Of a stretch of 64,000 nucleotides of DNA, positions 23,230-34,999 are shown piece after piece. The notes under the pieces are model-generated. The model made no database searches and had not been told where the DNA came from. It saw nothing but the letters and a program-made list of their open reading frames with translations. Position 1 is the first letter of the stretch; the number at the start of each line of letters is the position of its first letter. The position numbers and the translations under genes were made by a program. Source of the stretch: Siphonodentalium dalli (Eukaryota > Mollusca > Scaphopoda > Gadilida > Siphonodentaliidae); NCBI GenBank assembly GCA_032622095.1, contig CP136061.1, forward strand, positions 9,997,287 through 10,061,286, in the 5' to 3' direction.

Positions 23230-24660
23230 TATCTGCAAACCTAATTTGATAAAAATCGCAAAATTCTTCAAAATATATTCATTTTCCTCATTAAGTAACT
23301 CATATAACTTGTCTTTAGTTGGGAACTCATAATACTTCCCTGGCAAATATTTGCATCTTAAAATTCTGAATTCTGTGCAAACTAATATGAAATGGTATTC
23401 ATCACCAGTTTGCTATTTACAGAATTGACACTCTTTTGAATCGGTTGTTTTGCCCTTTTTCGTTTTTGATTTACCCCATCTTTCTGTTTCATCGGTAGCC
23501 TGTTCTTATTCGTGTTAAACATGCTAATAATCCCGATGGTATAATCGATAGATATTTTTCTATGCTGAAGTTCATTTTAAATTGTCCATAAAATTTGCCT
23601 CTACATGACCGTTCAATATCAATTTTCCATTGTTCAACAAAACGTGTTCTACTCATTTCCTTAAATATTCCGAGTTCTAATTTACTAAGAGGATGCTGTG
23701 ATCTCCAAATTTCTCCCCACCCCACATTTGATAATATATATCATATTTCGCTTATCCATGCTATCGACTTGTTACCCAAGTATTCGTTTCCATCCATTTC
23801 TCTCAAAAGATTATATAACTTTCTTGCCAATGCTGAACAATAGCCAGAAACTAAACTCGACCAAAAAGCAAGCATCCGCTTTCTTATGTGTATGTTCAGT
23901 GGGTATCTACCTGTCTCTCCATATACCATATACGTCTGAGTGCTCGATTTCATACCAAGTGTGTATTTAATGAATCGCAAGTGCACAGTATCGAGACATG
24001 CGGTATTCTCAAATCCCCACACTTCGCTTCCATAAAGCAATATTGGTTCTATCATGCTGTTTGTATGTCAAATCGGGTGACAATTTGATCTTCGCCGTCT
24101 TATGTAATAGCCCATAAACAGATTTGTTACCAACAGTTTGTACGTTCAATCGACCTACATAAGCGTTCTCGTTCTGCTTTCTACTGCCAACTATCATAAT
24201 TTTACCTTTTTCCACATTTATGCCCAACTTCCAAGATACCGTATAATCATTGTATGCAATTAGTGCTCTCTGCGTCCATTGTGGTGACTCGGCGAATAAC
24301 ACCGTGTCATCGGCATACAACATGCACAGTATTTTTAAATAATCATCGAATTTGTCCTCAAACATCCCTCCTACGTGTGGTAAGCCCTCTATAAAGCAGT
24401 CATTCAAAAATTCTTCAAGGTCATTTAAGAATATGGTGATTAGAAAAGGAGAAAGACTGTCGTACACTGATAATGCAAGAAAAATAATCGGATTTGTGAT
24501 TCCCGGCTTTAATACACGACTTTATTCCCTTATACATCCCTTGAATAACCCTTAAAAAATTCCCACCAATGTTGCTCCTAAAATATTTTATCATCAACCC
24601 TTCCCTCCAAACCGTATCAAATGCTTTACTCAAATCAAGAAAAAAGTTAAATCAAGGCCT
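23230..24660 (-). pseudogene. 5'-truncated LINE: RT motifs and C-terminal domain
   Basis: Minus-strand pieces run in order: LSKAFDTVWREGL (RT motif A with the catalytic Asp), VRQ...LSPFLITIFLNDLEEFL, MLYADDTVLFAES (YADD box), LLYGSEVWGFEN, MVYGETGRYPL, RFVEQWKIDIE, IEKYLSIIPSG, then GDEYHFILVCTEFR and KDKLYELLNEENEYILKNFA at about 23250-23440 (the C-terminal zinc-ribbon-like region). Frameshifts and stops separate the pieces. The 5' half of the RT and the endonuclease are missing. I recognise it as a non-LTR retrotransposon; clade not resolved. Confidence 0.88.
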
Positions 24661-24682
24661 AAAAGATAAATATATTGTCTGC

Positions 24683-24764
24683 CAGTTTATAGCGGAATTT
24701 ACAAAACTCGTCCAGTAAATTAGGTCTGGACATCGCCTCGTTTTGTAAATTCCGCTATAAACTG
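24683..24764. repeat. Hairpin with ACTCGTTG-type flank
   Basis: Arms CAGTTTATAGCGGAATTTAC and its complement pair across a loop that itself holds TCCAG...CTGGA. It is followed by ACTCGTTGTAGATCGTCTAT. A half copy (right arm plus flank) recurs at 24970-25031, and the flank motif recurs, inverted, beside the hairpin at 36.8 kb. Confidence 0.8.
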
Positions 24765-25068
24765 GGGACTCGTTGTAGATCGTCTATATATTAGTTTTAT
24801 AGGACGAATTATATGAAGTGAAATTATCAAAGACATAAGTATTCTCTACCAGCAATCCCAATGGCTCGGCCATATCGACTTTCGCATGGAAATAAATGTT
24901 CAAGTTTGGTGCAACTATACAGTGAATACACTCCGATCCATTCACATCTAACGTCAACAAGTCAAAGTTATCGCCTCATTTTGTAAATTCCGCTATAAAC
25001 TGGGGACTCGTTGTAGATCCTCTATATATTAGTTGCACATTTACCCACTGCGAATGCCTTGGGTGCAT

Positions 25069-25594
25069 TTAAAGGTACGGTTGGCCTTGGCGGTGGGTAT
25101 CCTGTGAAAATATTTCCATCCGTCAAAAACCGCCACAAACAGAAAGAACATCAAAATGTTGACAGACTATGTCCGTAATAAAAATACGAAATATTGCATA
25201 AACAGTATGTTATTGTCATATATTTGACCATTGTTTTGTAAACAAAAGCATAAACAGTTACTTTTCTAGCGTTTGTTTATATTATGATGGTAAACATAAA
25301 GAGCGTATGGTAAACATAAAGAGCGTTCTGTGTTGGTAAATTCGTGATAGGGAGCTAATAAAGAGCGTTTATGCCATTTGTATGTGATTATCCAGTAGCA
25401 TTGTGCTGTTTTTTTTTGTAACACAATCAGGCTCTTGCTTAGGTAAAATATAGTAGGTATTTATGATAACATGCTGTTTACGCGATAGTCATGGTATATG
25501 TGGACGAAACTGTAACGTTTTAACGTTTTTGCTGTCTACGGTGTTTGGAACAAATATGAATATTTTCGACAATGAAGGCCAACCGTGCCTTTAA
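25069..25594 (+). mobile_element. TTAA-flanked TIR MITE, second family, copy A
   Basis: Ends TTAAAGGTACGGTTGGCCTT and AAGGCCAACCGTGCCTTTAA are inverted repeats (one mismatch) with TTAA on both sides. The interior matches 61061-61562 throughout (for example GGCGGTGGGTATCCTGTG, AATAAAGAGCGTTTATGCCA). No coding capacity. Confidence 0.9.
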
Positions 25595-25835
25595 CCCTCA
25601 TGGGACGATATTTTAATTAACAATCAAGGTGCAATTTTAATGAACCATCATGTGACCATATGTTGTATTAACCCTCATTGAACGATATATTATTTAACCC
25701 TCATGGGACCATATTTTATTTAACCGTGATGTGACCATATTTGAATTTACCCTGATAGGACCATATTTCAATTAGCCCTCTCTGGGTGTGACGATATTTT
25801 AATTTATCCTCATGGAACCATACATGTATTTTAAT
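25592..25835. repeat. Degenerate tandem repeat, about 36-bp unit
   Basis: Seven diverged copies around TTAACCCTCATGGGACCATA immediately after the MITE. Confidence 0.75.
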
Positions 25836-26269
25836 TAATTCTTTATGAGAGGTCATATCAGGAGTGCATTACCTGAGGCCATTCTTATATCAGCATTACG
25901 CCCTCCTATGGTGTATATTGGCAAGTATATCTGACCCTGTCGCAGGAGGTGGTGGACAAATGTAATTGAAATATTTCGGTATTTGCGTAATTGGATACTA
26001 AATGTGATTAGAAACGTGCTCGTACTTCAACCATGTTACGAAGATCGCACAGTTTTGTCCGATTATTATTCTGCATGTTATTTCATGCGCTACTCAGACC
26101 AGTATTTTAAATGAAATTAAACAAATATATCACATACAATCAACTACATCTGCGTTGATACCTATATACAGATTTTTCACAATCACCACATTCAAAGTTG
26201 TTATTTTGTATATATGGCAAATAATATGATCTTGAGGGCGTTACCATTTTTGACTATGGTTTTCTTGTT

Positions 26270-26365
26270 ATGTAATGCATGTTCAAGTTTGGTGCAGTCA
26301 TGCAGTGAATACACTCCGCTCCATTCACGTCTATACGTCAAAAAGTCAAAGTTATCGCCGTATTA
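26270..26365. repeat. Short dispersed repeat (pair with 24890-24972)
   Basis: TGTTCAAGTTTGGTGCA, CAGTGAATACACTCC and AAGTCAAAGTTATCGCC occur in the same order at 24895-24972 and here. Confidence 0.8.
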
Positions 26366-26409
26366 CCAGGTCGTGTATCGCCGTATTACCAGGTCGTGTA
26401 TTGTAGCTT

Positions 26410-26850
26410 TACGCGAATTAGGTGCCTATATATGGAATAGGTTATTTCCATATGAATTAGGTGCCTATATATGGGAGAGGTTATTTCCATATGAATTCGG
26501 TGCCTATATATGGGAGAGGTTATTTCCATATGAATTAGGTGCCTATATATGGGAGAGGTTATTTCCATATGAATTCGGTGCCTATATATGGGAGAGGTTA
26601 TTTCCATATGAATTCGGTGCCTATATATGGGAGAGGATGTTTCCATATGAATTCGGTGCCTATATATGGGAGAGGTTATTTCCATATGAATTCGGTGCCA
26701 ATATATGGGACAGGTTATTTCCATATGAATTCGGTGCCTATATATGGGAGAGGTTATTTCCATATGAATTCGGTCCCTATATATGGGAGAGGTTATTTCC
26801 ATATGAATTAGGTGCCTATATATGGGACAGGTTATTTCCATATGAAAGCT
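26410..26850. repeat. 39-bp minisatellite, about 11 units
   Basis: The unit is GAATTCGGTGCCTATATATG followed by GGAGAGGTTATTTCCATAT. Because 39 is a multiple of 3 it stays open in several frames: a plus-strand frame from 26214 gives a signal-peptide-like start, then (E)LGAYIWERLFPY repeats. All unit differences in that frame change an amino acid (L/F, Y/N, E/D, A/P, L/M), so I see no purifying selection. Confidence 0.93.
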
Positions 26851-26937
26851 GAAATTGCGGACCGTTGAGATTAATTCAACCAGCCATATTCACCTGGCTC
26901 GATTATTTTATAAACCTGGTGGTCTATATCATCAGGC

Positions 26938-27256
26938 GGTTCTCCCAAAAACCCACACATTATCTGCTTATAATATAACTTGTTGTAGGTAGATAATCTG
27001 ATTAGAATGATAGAATCGTGCAATTTTTAGTCTATAATGTGCTGAAAATGAGAGCATTTTAGTCACATTCGGCTCATAATAACTCATTATCGATTATCAG
27101 CGTATTATATGCGGACATTGACAAGTCAACTCACGACGTCCACTGTGGCCCACGCCATAAACGGAATAACGGCCATGAGTCCATTATCTGCTTATTTATG
27201 AATCAAATAATATATATATTTCACATTAAGGTCGATTATGTGCGTATGTGTTTATT
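26938..27256 (+). mobile_element. TIR element related to 19957-21445, copy 3
   Basis: Starts TTCTCCCAAAAACCCACACA, contains GCTGAAAATGAGAGCATTTT and CACTGTGGCCCACGCCATAA, and ends GGTCGATTATGTGCGTATG with one satellite-like unit. A further 3'-end fragment (GGTCGATTATGTGCGTATTT) lies at about 27690-27715. Confidence 0.7.
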
Positions 27257-28039
27257 ATTTATGCCAGCATGGAAAAGTTTATGGCAGACCTAATAACTTC
27301 AAACTGGTGTGAAGATATCACATCAAGCAGGGAAATACTAGTAGGAAGGGTCGACTGGTAAGTGATTATCTACAAGTCAATAAAGGATACAGGATAGTAA
27401 AATGGCTGATCATTCTGTCGTCATGAAGGTAATTTTTCATGTCATATGTGTATAAAATAGGCACATGCATAGCTTGCTGGAAAAGGAACGTAACTGAAAG
27501 ACATATTAAAGAAATGGGGATGTCTTACGGTTCTGGTGCCTAATTTGCACAGGTACTGATTTCCTCATCCATCATGATAAATGTTGTGAGGCATGATCCA
27601 GGAGCGGTACATAGAAATATGGAAAAGAGATTTGGAACGTACATACCAAAGTAAAGTGAAATAGCCAAAATATATAATTACGAACAGTAATAGGTCGATT
27701 ATGTGCGTATTTGCGCGATGATTTGTTGATGTCGTAGTTGCTCAATGCGCGGAATATGATATTCGCTAGCGACTACAGCAGGGCACATTGTCAAATATCA
27801 TTGATTTGATAATCACACAGTGACAATGTCTATCATATCGACCACCGCAGATTACTTGACAAATTGAGCCTGCTATACTATAAACTACATGGTACATAAA
27901 TTAGACCTGGTGAATATGACTATCACAGCATCACGAGGAACGAACGTTACCACTAGTCGACTGGCGGATGGTTGGGTATACATACACCATTTTATAGACA
28001 AGTGACAAATCTGTCGATCTCATAACAAGCATCTGAAGG
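27257..28039. other. Intron sequence, nothing recognised except a repeat end at 27.69 kb
   Basis: No coding or tandem structure. It carries the 3'-end fragment of the satellite-bearing TIR family near 27690-27715. Confidence 0.5.
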
Positions 28040-29785
28040 GATCAACGAGTCAAACTCCACCGAGCAACTAAACGTGCAAATATGACACGGTCCACCGACC
28101 ACCCAAAGGTGTAGTTAGGCCACAGCAACCCGACCAACAGAATATGTAAATGGGCCACAGTCAACCCGGTGCCCGAACGCATAAATGGGTCACGATCCAC
28201 CCGACCACCCGGTGGTGTAAATGGGCCACGGGCCACCGGACCCCAAAGATATAGTCTAAATGGGTCACGATTCACCAGACTACCAGAAGGTGTAAATGGG
28301 TCACGGTCCACCCGACCACGCACGGAAGGTATAATAGACCACGGTCACCCGACCACCCGAATGTGCAAATGGACCACGGTCCACCCGACCACCTGAAGGT
28401 TTAAATGGGCCACGGTCCACCCATTCATGGTAAGGTGTAAACGGGTTACGGTTCATCCGACCACCATCCGATCTCAATGGGCCACGCTCCAACCGATCAC
28501 CCGAAAGTGTAAATGGACCATGGTCCACCGACCACCCGAAGATGTAAATGGGTCATAGTCCAACCAACCACATGAATGTTTGCCGGAGCAATGTCTAAAT
28601 TGGCCACGCAACCCGACCACCGAAAAGTGTAAATGGGACACGGTTTATCGGACCACCGGAACATGCAAAGTGGCCAAGGTCAACCCAACCACATGGAAAG
28701 TGTAAATGGGCCACGGTTCGCCGGACTACCCGAAGTTGTTAATGGGTCATTGTCCGCACGTATAAATAGGCCACGGTCTATCCATCCACCCGAAGGTGTA
28801 AACGGGCCAAGGTCCACTAACCCCCGAAGGTGTAAACGAAGCACGGAGCACACGACCACCTGAATGTGTAAATGGTCCACGATCTACCCGACCACCTAAA
28901 GGTGTAAATGGGACACGGTCCATCCGAATGTGTAAATTGGACACGGGCCACCAGTCATATGGTGCAAATGTCCACTCGACCAGAGGAATGTGTAAACGTG
29001 CCACGGTCCACCCGACCACGCAAAGGTGTGCATGGGCACGTTCCACCAGACTACCGGTAGCTGTTAACCCTTTACCCAACAAACCGGCCAAAAACGGCCA
29101 AATAAAGCTGCAACAGCCTAAATTATCTTGAGTCTGTCTCAATAAAACCATACAAATATGGATATCATTGGAACCGGCTCATTGACCACATTGTGATGGT
29201 TACAGTTATGCATTGGCCTAAAAAAATCTTTTTTTAACACTTTTTACCATTTTTTCTTACATTCTTTAACAATTTTATAAATTTTAATGTGTTAAGCCAA
29301 TGCATTCTCTTATATATGCGAGGCGACCTATGGTCGACTCGCATATATAACGCATATATAAGAGAATGCATTGGCACAGGGCCCTTCTGTTGGGTAAAGG
29401 GTTAATATGCCACGTCAACGACAACTGGAATGTGTAAGTCTTGCGCGGTCCACCAGACCACATGAAGTGTAAATAAGTCAAAGACGCAAAGCTAACCCGA
29501 CCACATGAAGTTGTAACCGGCTGGGGTCTACCAAACCGCGCTAATATGGGAATGGCTCACGGTCCACCGGACCACCGAAAGGTGTAAATGAGCCATGGTT
29601 CACTGGAACACGCGAATGTGTTAATGTATCGCCGACCATCCGACAATCAGAAAGTATAAATGGTGTAAATGTGCCACGGTTTATACGACCACCTTAAGTT
29701 GTAAATGGGTCACGGCCCGTCCGGTCACCGGAAGATGTAAATGGGCCACGGTCCAACCGACCATCGAAGGTGTAAATCGACCTTT
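28040..29785. repeat. Degenerate ~34-bp minisatellite, about 1.4 kb
   Basis: Units of about 33-36 bp follow the pattern GGTGTAAATGGGCCACGGTC then CACCCGACCACC. Divergence between units is high, so the array is old. It is split by a TTAA MITE at 29064-29405. The open frames on both strands here are products of the repeat. Confidence 0.9.
29064..29405 (-). mobile_element. TTAA/piggyBac-like MITE, copy 5
   Basis: TTAACCCTTTACCCAACA to TGTTGGGTAAAGGGTTAA. One of the two hairpins is deleted and the other carries a small duplication (GCATATATAAC GCATATATAAG). It is inserted in the 34-bp minisatellite. Confidence 0.92.
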
Positions 29786-29824
29786 ACATTTACCTGGTTG
29801 TTGTGTATTGCAATTAATACTCAC

Positions 29825-30041
29825 TAATTTCAGGAGAAAATGCGTAAGGAATCAAGCCTTTGTTCCATCGATATTTGGGTTCTCTAATTATTAATCGTTT
29901 TGTCCTGCCGTGTGAATGCTTCTTCGATTCTTTTTGCGGGGTGTCTTTTCGTCGTCCCTTCCAGTGGTTAACGTGTTTGCCTCTTTCGGTCTTCGTGAAA
30001 CCTCCTTTCGTTAATTCTTCGAACATCTCCTTGTCTACACC
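29825..30041 (-). CDS. Astacin-like metalloprotease, propeptide/mature N-terminus exon
   Basis: With acceptor atttccgtcacag at 30041 and donor AAATTA|gtgagt, the exon starts in phase 0 (GVDKEMFEELTKGG), is Lys/Arg/His-rich (RGKHVNHWKGRRKDTPQKES), has a furin-like RTKR, then EPKYRWNKGLIPYAFSPEI. 'RW..G.IPY' is the conserved start of mature astacins, just after the activation cleavage. It ends in phase 1, completed by CT of exon 19643-19787. An alternative acceptor (cgttatgcag) at 30064 would add eight residues and accept a phase-1 donor. No Asp-switch FxGD motif is visible in the propeptide. The reading frame runs on upstream through the adjoining 33-bp array, which I take to be intronic. Confidence 0.82.
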
Positions 30042-30115
30042 CTGTGACGGAAATGTAGTGGACACTGCATAACGTGCGAAGCCGGTATAGCAGCGGATAT
30101 ATAAGCACAATTTAC

Positions 30116-31475
30116 ACATGTTAACGACAGTATCAGGGTACCCATAACACATGTTAACGACAGTATCAGGGTACCCATAACACATGTTAACGACAGTATC
30201 AGGGTACCCATAACACATGTTAACGACAGTATCAGGGTACCCATAACACATGTTAACGACAGTATCAGGGTACCCATAACACATGTTAACGACAGTATCA
30301 GGGTACCCATAACACATGTTAACGACAGTATCAGGGTACCCATAACACATGTTAACGACAGTATCAGGGTACCCATAACACATGTTAACGACAGTATCAG
30401 GGTACCCATAACACATGTTAACGACAGTATCAGGGTACCAATAACACATGTTAACGACAGTATCAGGGTACCCATAACACATGTTAACGACAGTATCAGG
30501 GTACCCATAACACATGTTAACGACAGTATCAGGGTACCCATAACACATGTTAACGACAGTATCAGGGTACCCATAACACATGTTAACGACAGTATCAGGG
30601 TACCCATAACACATGTTAACGACAGTATCAGGGTACCCATAACACATGTTAACGACAGTATCAGGGTACCCATAACACATGTTAACGACAGTATCAGGGT
30701 ACCCATAACACATGTTAACGACAGTATCAGGGTACCCATAACACATGTTAACGACAGTATCAGGGTACCCATAACACATGTTAACGACAGTATCAGGGTA
30801 CCCATAACACATGTTAACGACAGTATCAGGGTACCCATAACACATGTTAACGACAGTATCAGGGTACCCATAACACATGTTAACGACAGTATCAGGGTAC
30901 CCATAACACATGTTAACGACAGTATCAGGGTACCCATAACACATGTTAACGACAGTATCAGGGTACCCATAACACATGTTAACGACAGTATCAGGGTACC
31001 CATAACACATGTTAACGACAGTATCAGGGTACCCATAACACATGTTAACGACAGTATCAGGGTACCCATAACACATGTTAACGACAGTATCAGGGTACCC
31101 ATAACACATGTTAACGACAGTATCAGGGTACCCATAACACATGTTAACGACATTATCAGGGTACCCATAACACATGTTAACGACAGTATCAGGGTACCCA
31201 TAACACATGTTAACGACAGTATCAGGGTACCCATAACACATGTTAACGACAGTATCAGGGTACCCATAACACATGTTAACGACAGTATCAGGGTACCCAT
31301 AACACATGTTAACGACAGTATCAGGGTACCCATAACACATGTTAACGACAGTATCAGGGTACCCATAACACATGTTAACGACAGTATCAGGGTACCCATA
31401 ACACATGTTAACGACAGTATCAGGGTACCCATAACACATGTTAACGACAGTATCAGGGTACCCATAACACATGTT
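30116..31475. repeat. 33-bp minisatellite, about 41 near-identical units
   Basis: Unit ACATGTTAACGACAGTATCA then GGGTACCCATAAC. By eye only three variant bases occur across 1.36 kb (for example near 30440 and 31150), so the array is very young or kept homogeneous. Its length is a multiple of 3, so 476- and 556-codon frames stay open through it, and the longer one runs into the astacin propeptide exon. Confidence 0.97.
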
Positions 31476-32255
31476 CGCAGGCAATATTTTTCATTTTGGG
31501 ATCAACCACCCCCATTTATATATATTTTATTCAATTACACATATGCAGCCACCACCCTTTTATGTTGTGTTTTCTCAATAGTATGAGACAACACCCCCTC
31601 TTCTAAAAGATTGCCGCAAACATATTCACATCGCATACATGCCATTAATTGTGTAACATGTATATTGTCAACACCTATTCAAATGAAAATGCGAATTTGC
31701 ACAAACCTGTTAATTAAGGCCGTCCAAAACAATAACGGCAACGTAAACAGTCATTGAGTATCCTAATGTAAAGACGATGTATGTTAGAAATTGCTAGTAT
31801 ATAGTTAGTTATCCCATCTGTACTTATACGCCCGCTCTTTACTAAATACTGATCTCCGAGTAGTTCCCTTATGAAATGTTCAGATAGATAGTTCAGCAAA
31901 CGTCCTTAAATGCAACCAACGCCTTGTGTGATGCCTTCGTGTGCGTATAAACATGTAAGTGGCTGACAACATACTGTAAAATTTCGCGAAATACATGTTT
32001 GTTGTTCTACCACTTATAATTTATATATGTACATGCATGCAACACAAACGATGATTGCTTATAATTATTACGCCGCGTACATTAATTTTAACATATTAGA
32101 AATATTATCTCAAATTGTAAATAAGCAAAATTTACTTTAGTCGATTATACAGTTCGAACGTTTGGACTAAATTTGTTGGCCGATAAAGAAAAGGTGCGAT
32201 AAAAGAAGTTTAAGGCGGCTGATATCAATATCGACTTGAACGCAAATAAAATGAT
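31476..32255. other. No recognised feature
   Basis: AT-rich; short open frames only. Confidence 0.5.
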
Positions 32256-32860
32256 AATGACACGGAGGAACAACCAACAATTGTGGCATTAAAAATCACT
32301 CTTCGAATTGGAAAATATAAATAAGATACTATTGGGATTGGAAAATATAAATAAGATACTATATAAATTAGATACTATATGACTTAGATACTATATAGAT
32401 TAGATACTATATGAATTTGACATAAATCCGATGTGTAATTGTGTCGCACATTTGAAATTACGCCTTTAAAAGAATGAATTTGAAATTTAAGATAAGATAT
32501 GTAAGAGACAACAATAAAAGAACAACAGATAGCTTCTATAAAAACTATTATGTGTCGTGAAAAATGTGTAGATATAGATATCACAGGTTTTGAATTAGCT
32601 CTGTAAAGAGGTTGTCCGGCACTATCAGGTGACAAAAAACCAAGAACACATCGTAAACGCTCTGAATAAATTCGACTCAGGGACATCGACTAGCGCGATG
32701 ATAAACCTTCCCGAAATCCTACACCAGTAAATCGGCTACTTGCATCTTTATGGAGAAATACCAGTAACAAGTATTACTATGGTCGTACTCATGAAATGAG
32801 GAAAAATAGAGATAGAGGCGTAACTATGTGGCATTTTTTAAAAATATTATCTGAACATTT
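32256..32860. repeat. Long direct repeat R, left copy
   Basis: Matches 35000-35588 over its whole length with a few point changes and small indels in an AT-rich patch (near 32300-32390). It begins AATGACACGGAGGAACAACC and ends ATTATCTGAACATTT, directly against the 3' end of the LINE. No LTR-type TG...CA ends. A 100-codon minus-strand frame is shared by both copies but unrecognised. Confidence 0.93.
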
Positions 32861-34999
32861 ACTATGACTATGACTATGATTATTTATTCATAACTCAATA
32901 TAACATATATTTTTACACAATTAATTTATACAGACAATGAGTTATTGGGGATGGCATATCCTGTAAAGGCTGTCTTCCTGCCGTCCCCAAAACCGGAGGA
33001 TATAAAGAAATCATAGAATTATGTTAATTACTTAAATATATATAGAACGTTTACATTTGTTTCGTCCATCGCTCAGCTAATAACATAGAATATATAATAT
33101 ATCAGTGCAATGTTTTGAGGAGATGAGGTCATAGGTCGTTCATGATTGAGGTTCGCAATGAGATGAAATGGAATAATATGGTGGATGGTAAATACTTTTT
33201 TGTTTTTAGGGTATTAATTTTTAGGGAATCATTATTCAACTATTACTATATTGGTAAAATAAATTAAGAGGATTACTCATGAGCACAGTCAGGACATCTA
33301 TTGTATGTACATTTTGGTTTCATTTGGCAAGTAGATAGGATCGATCGAGAATAGTCGTTTTTAAACATTGGTCTTGTTGGGAGATCTTTAAGTCTATCTT
33401 CTAAATGGTTCCATATATTTGGAAAATTATGTTCTGGTAAATCTTCTGAGAAAACACTCTTAGGTATTCCAGACGTTAGCATTCCATTCTGACGAGTATT
33501 ATTTTGTAAAATGGTGAAAAAGTTTTGAAATGAACTTGGTAGTTGATTGTGAAACCAATCGTGTATTAGGAGATTTGCATGTAAGTTATGCAGATCAGCA
33601 AATTTTAGAATTTCCATATTTTTGAACAGTGGGTCAGTGTGGCTTTTATATTTCTTATTATTAATTATGCGCATTGCTTTTTTTGTGAAGTTTGAAAACG
33701 TGTTTTTTATTTGAATTTCCCCATATTTGAATTGCATATATCAAATGGCTGTGAACTAATGAAAAATATAAGGATTTCAGTGCTTCACGTGGTAAAAAAT
33801 GCTTGATTTTGTTGAGAGTAATTCGTACTACTAATTTTAGCACACACATAATTTATATGTTGATGGAATTTCAAATTTTCATCTAATTTTATGCCCAGAT
33901 AAGTAACTGATTTTTCAGATCTATTGTTGCCAACCTGAGTTTTTTCTGTTTCGTTGATTCGAATTGTTAAGTTGTTACCTCTATGATAATTGTTCATAGG
34001 ATGTAGGAGGAGATATTTACATTTAGATGGATTTATTTGCAGATAGTTTGCAGAACACCATTGGTTAAAGTTTTCTAGTTCAGTGTTCATATATAATTCT
34101 AATTCACGCATATCGTTGTTGGATGTATGAAGGGTCGTGTCGTCAGCAAATGAAAGTACAGATAGGGTTGTTGCATTTTTCATATCGTTCACATAAATAA
34201 GAAAGAGCAGTGGTCCTAAAATATACCCTTGTGGTACACCACAATTTACTTGTAAAGTTTCAGACAGGGAATTTTTGAAATATACACATTGTTGTCTATT
34301 ATATAAATAACTACGAAACCAATCATTTGTCAGGCCTATAATTCCATAATGAGATAGTTTTGAGAGAAGAATTTCGTGATCGATTGAGTCAAAAGCCTTT
34401 GAAAAATCGATAAATAGTGCTAATGTTGAGTCTCTGGATGTTCGATAATTATTTCTTGCAGCAGAACTCAGAAGATGAAGTATGGGATGTACTGTTGAAT
34501 GTTTACTCCGAAAACCATATTGATGTTTGTACAAAATATCATTATCATTTATAAAATCCGTGAGTCTAATGGCCATTATTTTCTCGAGAATTTTAGAAAA
34601 AATTGGTAGTATACTAATTGGTCTGTAATTATTGAAATTTGAGTGGTCGCCTTTTTTAAATATTGGGATAACTTTTGCTATTTTCATGCTATCTGGGAAT
34701 CTCCCTTTTGCGAATGACTTATTTATTATGTCCACTGATGGTTTTGCTACTTCATTTATCGCTGTTTTCATGAGTTTACTAGAAAAATTATTAATATCAA
34801 TGGTATTTTTTTATTTTATCTTTAAAGCTGTCAGTATAGAATTAGATATATTATGCCCTACATCAACGAAGAATGTGTTGAAGTGCGATGCAATCTCTTT
34901 TGGGTCCGTAATTCGTATACCGTCACTAATGAATTCAGTGGGTGTTAGGAGCGATGATTTATTTTTATTGATTACGTTTCGGAGAATGTTCCAAGTGAA
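32861..34999 (-). pseudogene. 5'-truncated LINE (jockey/CR1-like) with RT
   Basis: RT runs mostly in one 328-codon frame (34771-33785): VIPIFKKGDHSNFNNYRPIS, FRSKHSTVHPILHLL, FIDFSKAFDSIDHEIL (motif A), NCGVPQGYILGPLLFLIYVN, LSFADDTTLH (catalytic FADD), YLGIKLDENLKFHQHI. Upstream (35017-34811) and downstream pieces (33849-33661, 33737-33273, with LIYAIQIWGN and CPDCAHE) are frameshifted. The Ser of PQGS is Tyr. The 3' end has a UTR and an (ATAGTC)-type tail (32861-32880) instead of poly-A, as in CR1/L2-like elements. It is bracketed by the 0.6-kb repeats R. Confidence 0.9.

Noticed and set aside
28042-29151. Gly/Arg/Asp/Pro-rich frames
   Set aside because: By-products of the degenerate 34-bp minisatellite; different units are out of frame with each other.
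29814-31484. 556- and 476-codon minus-strand frames as a repeat protein
   Set aside because: They are the 33-bp minisatellite read through; only the last ~70 codons before 29825 look like real coding sequence, and a good splice acceptor separates them from the array.
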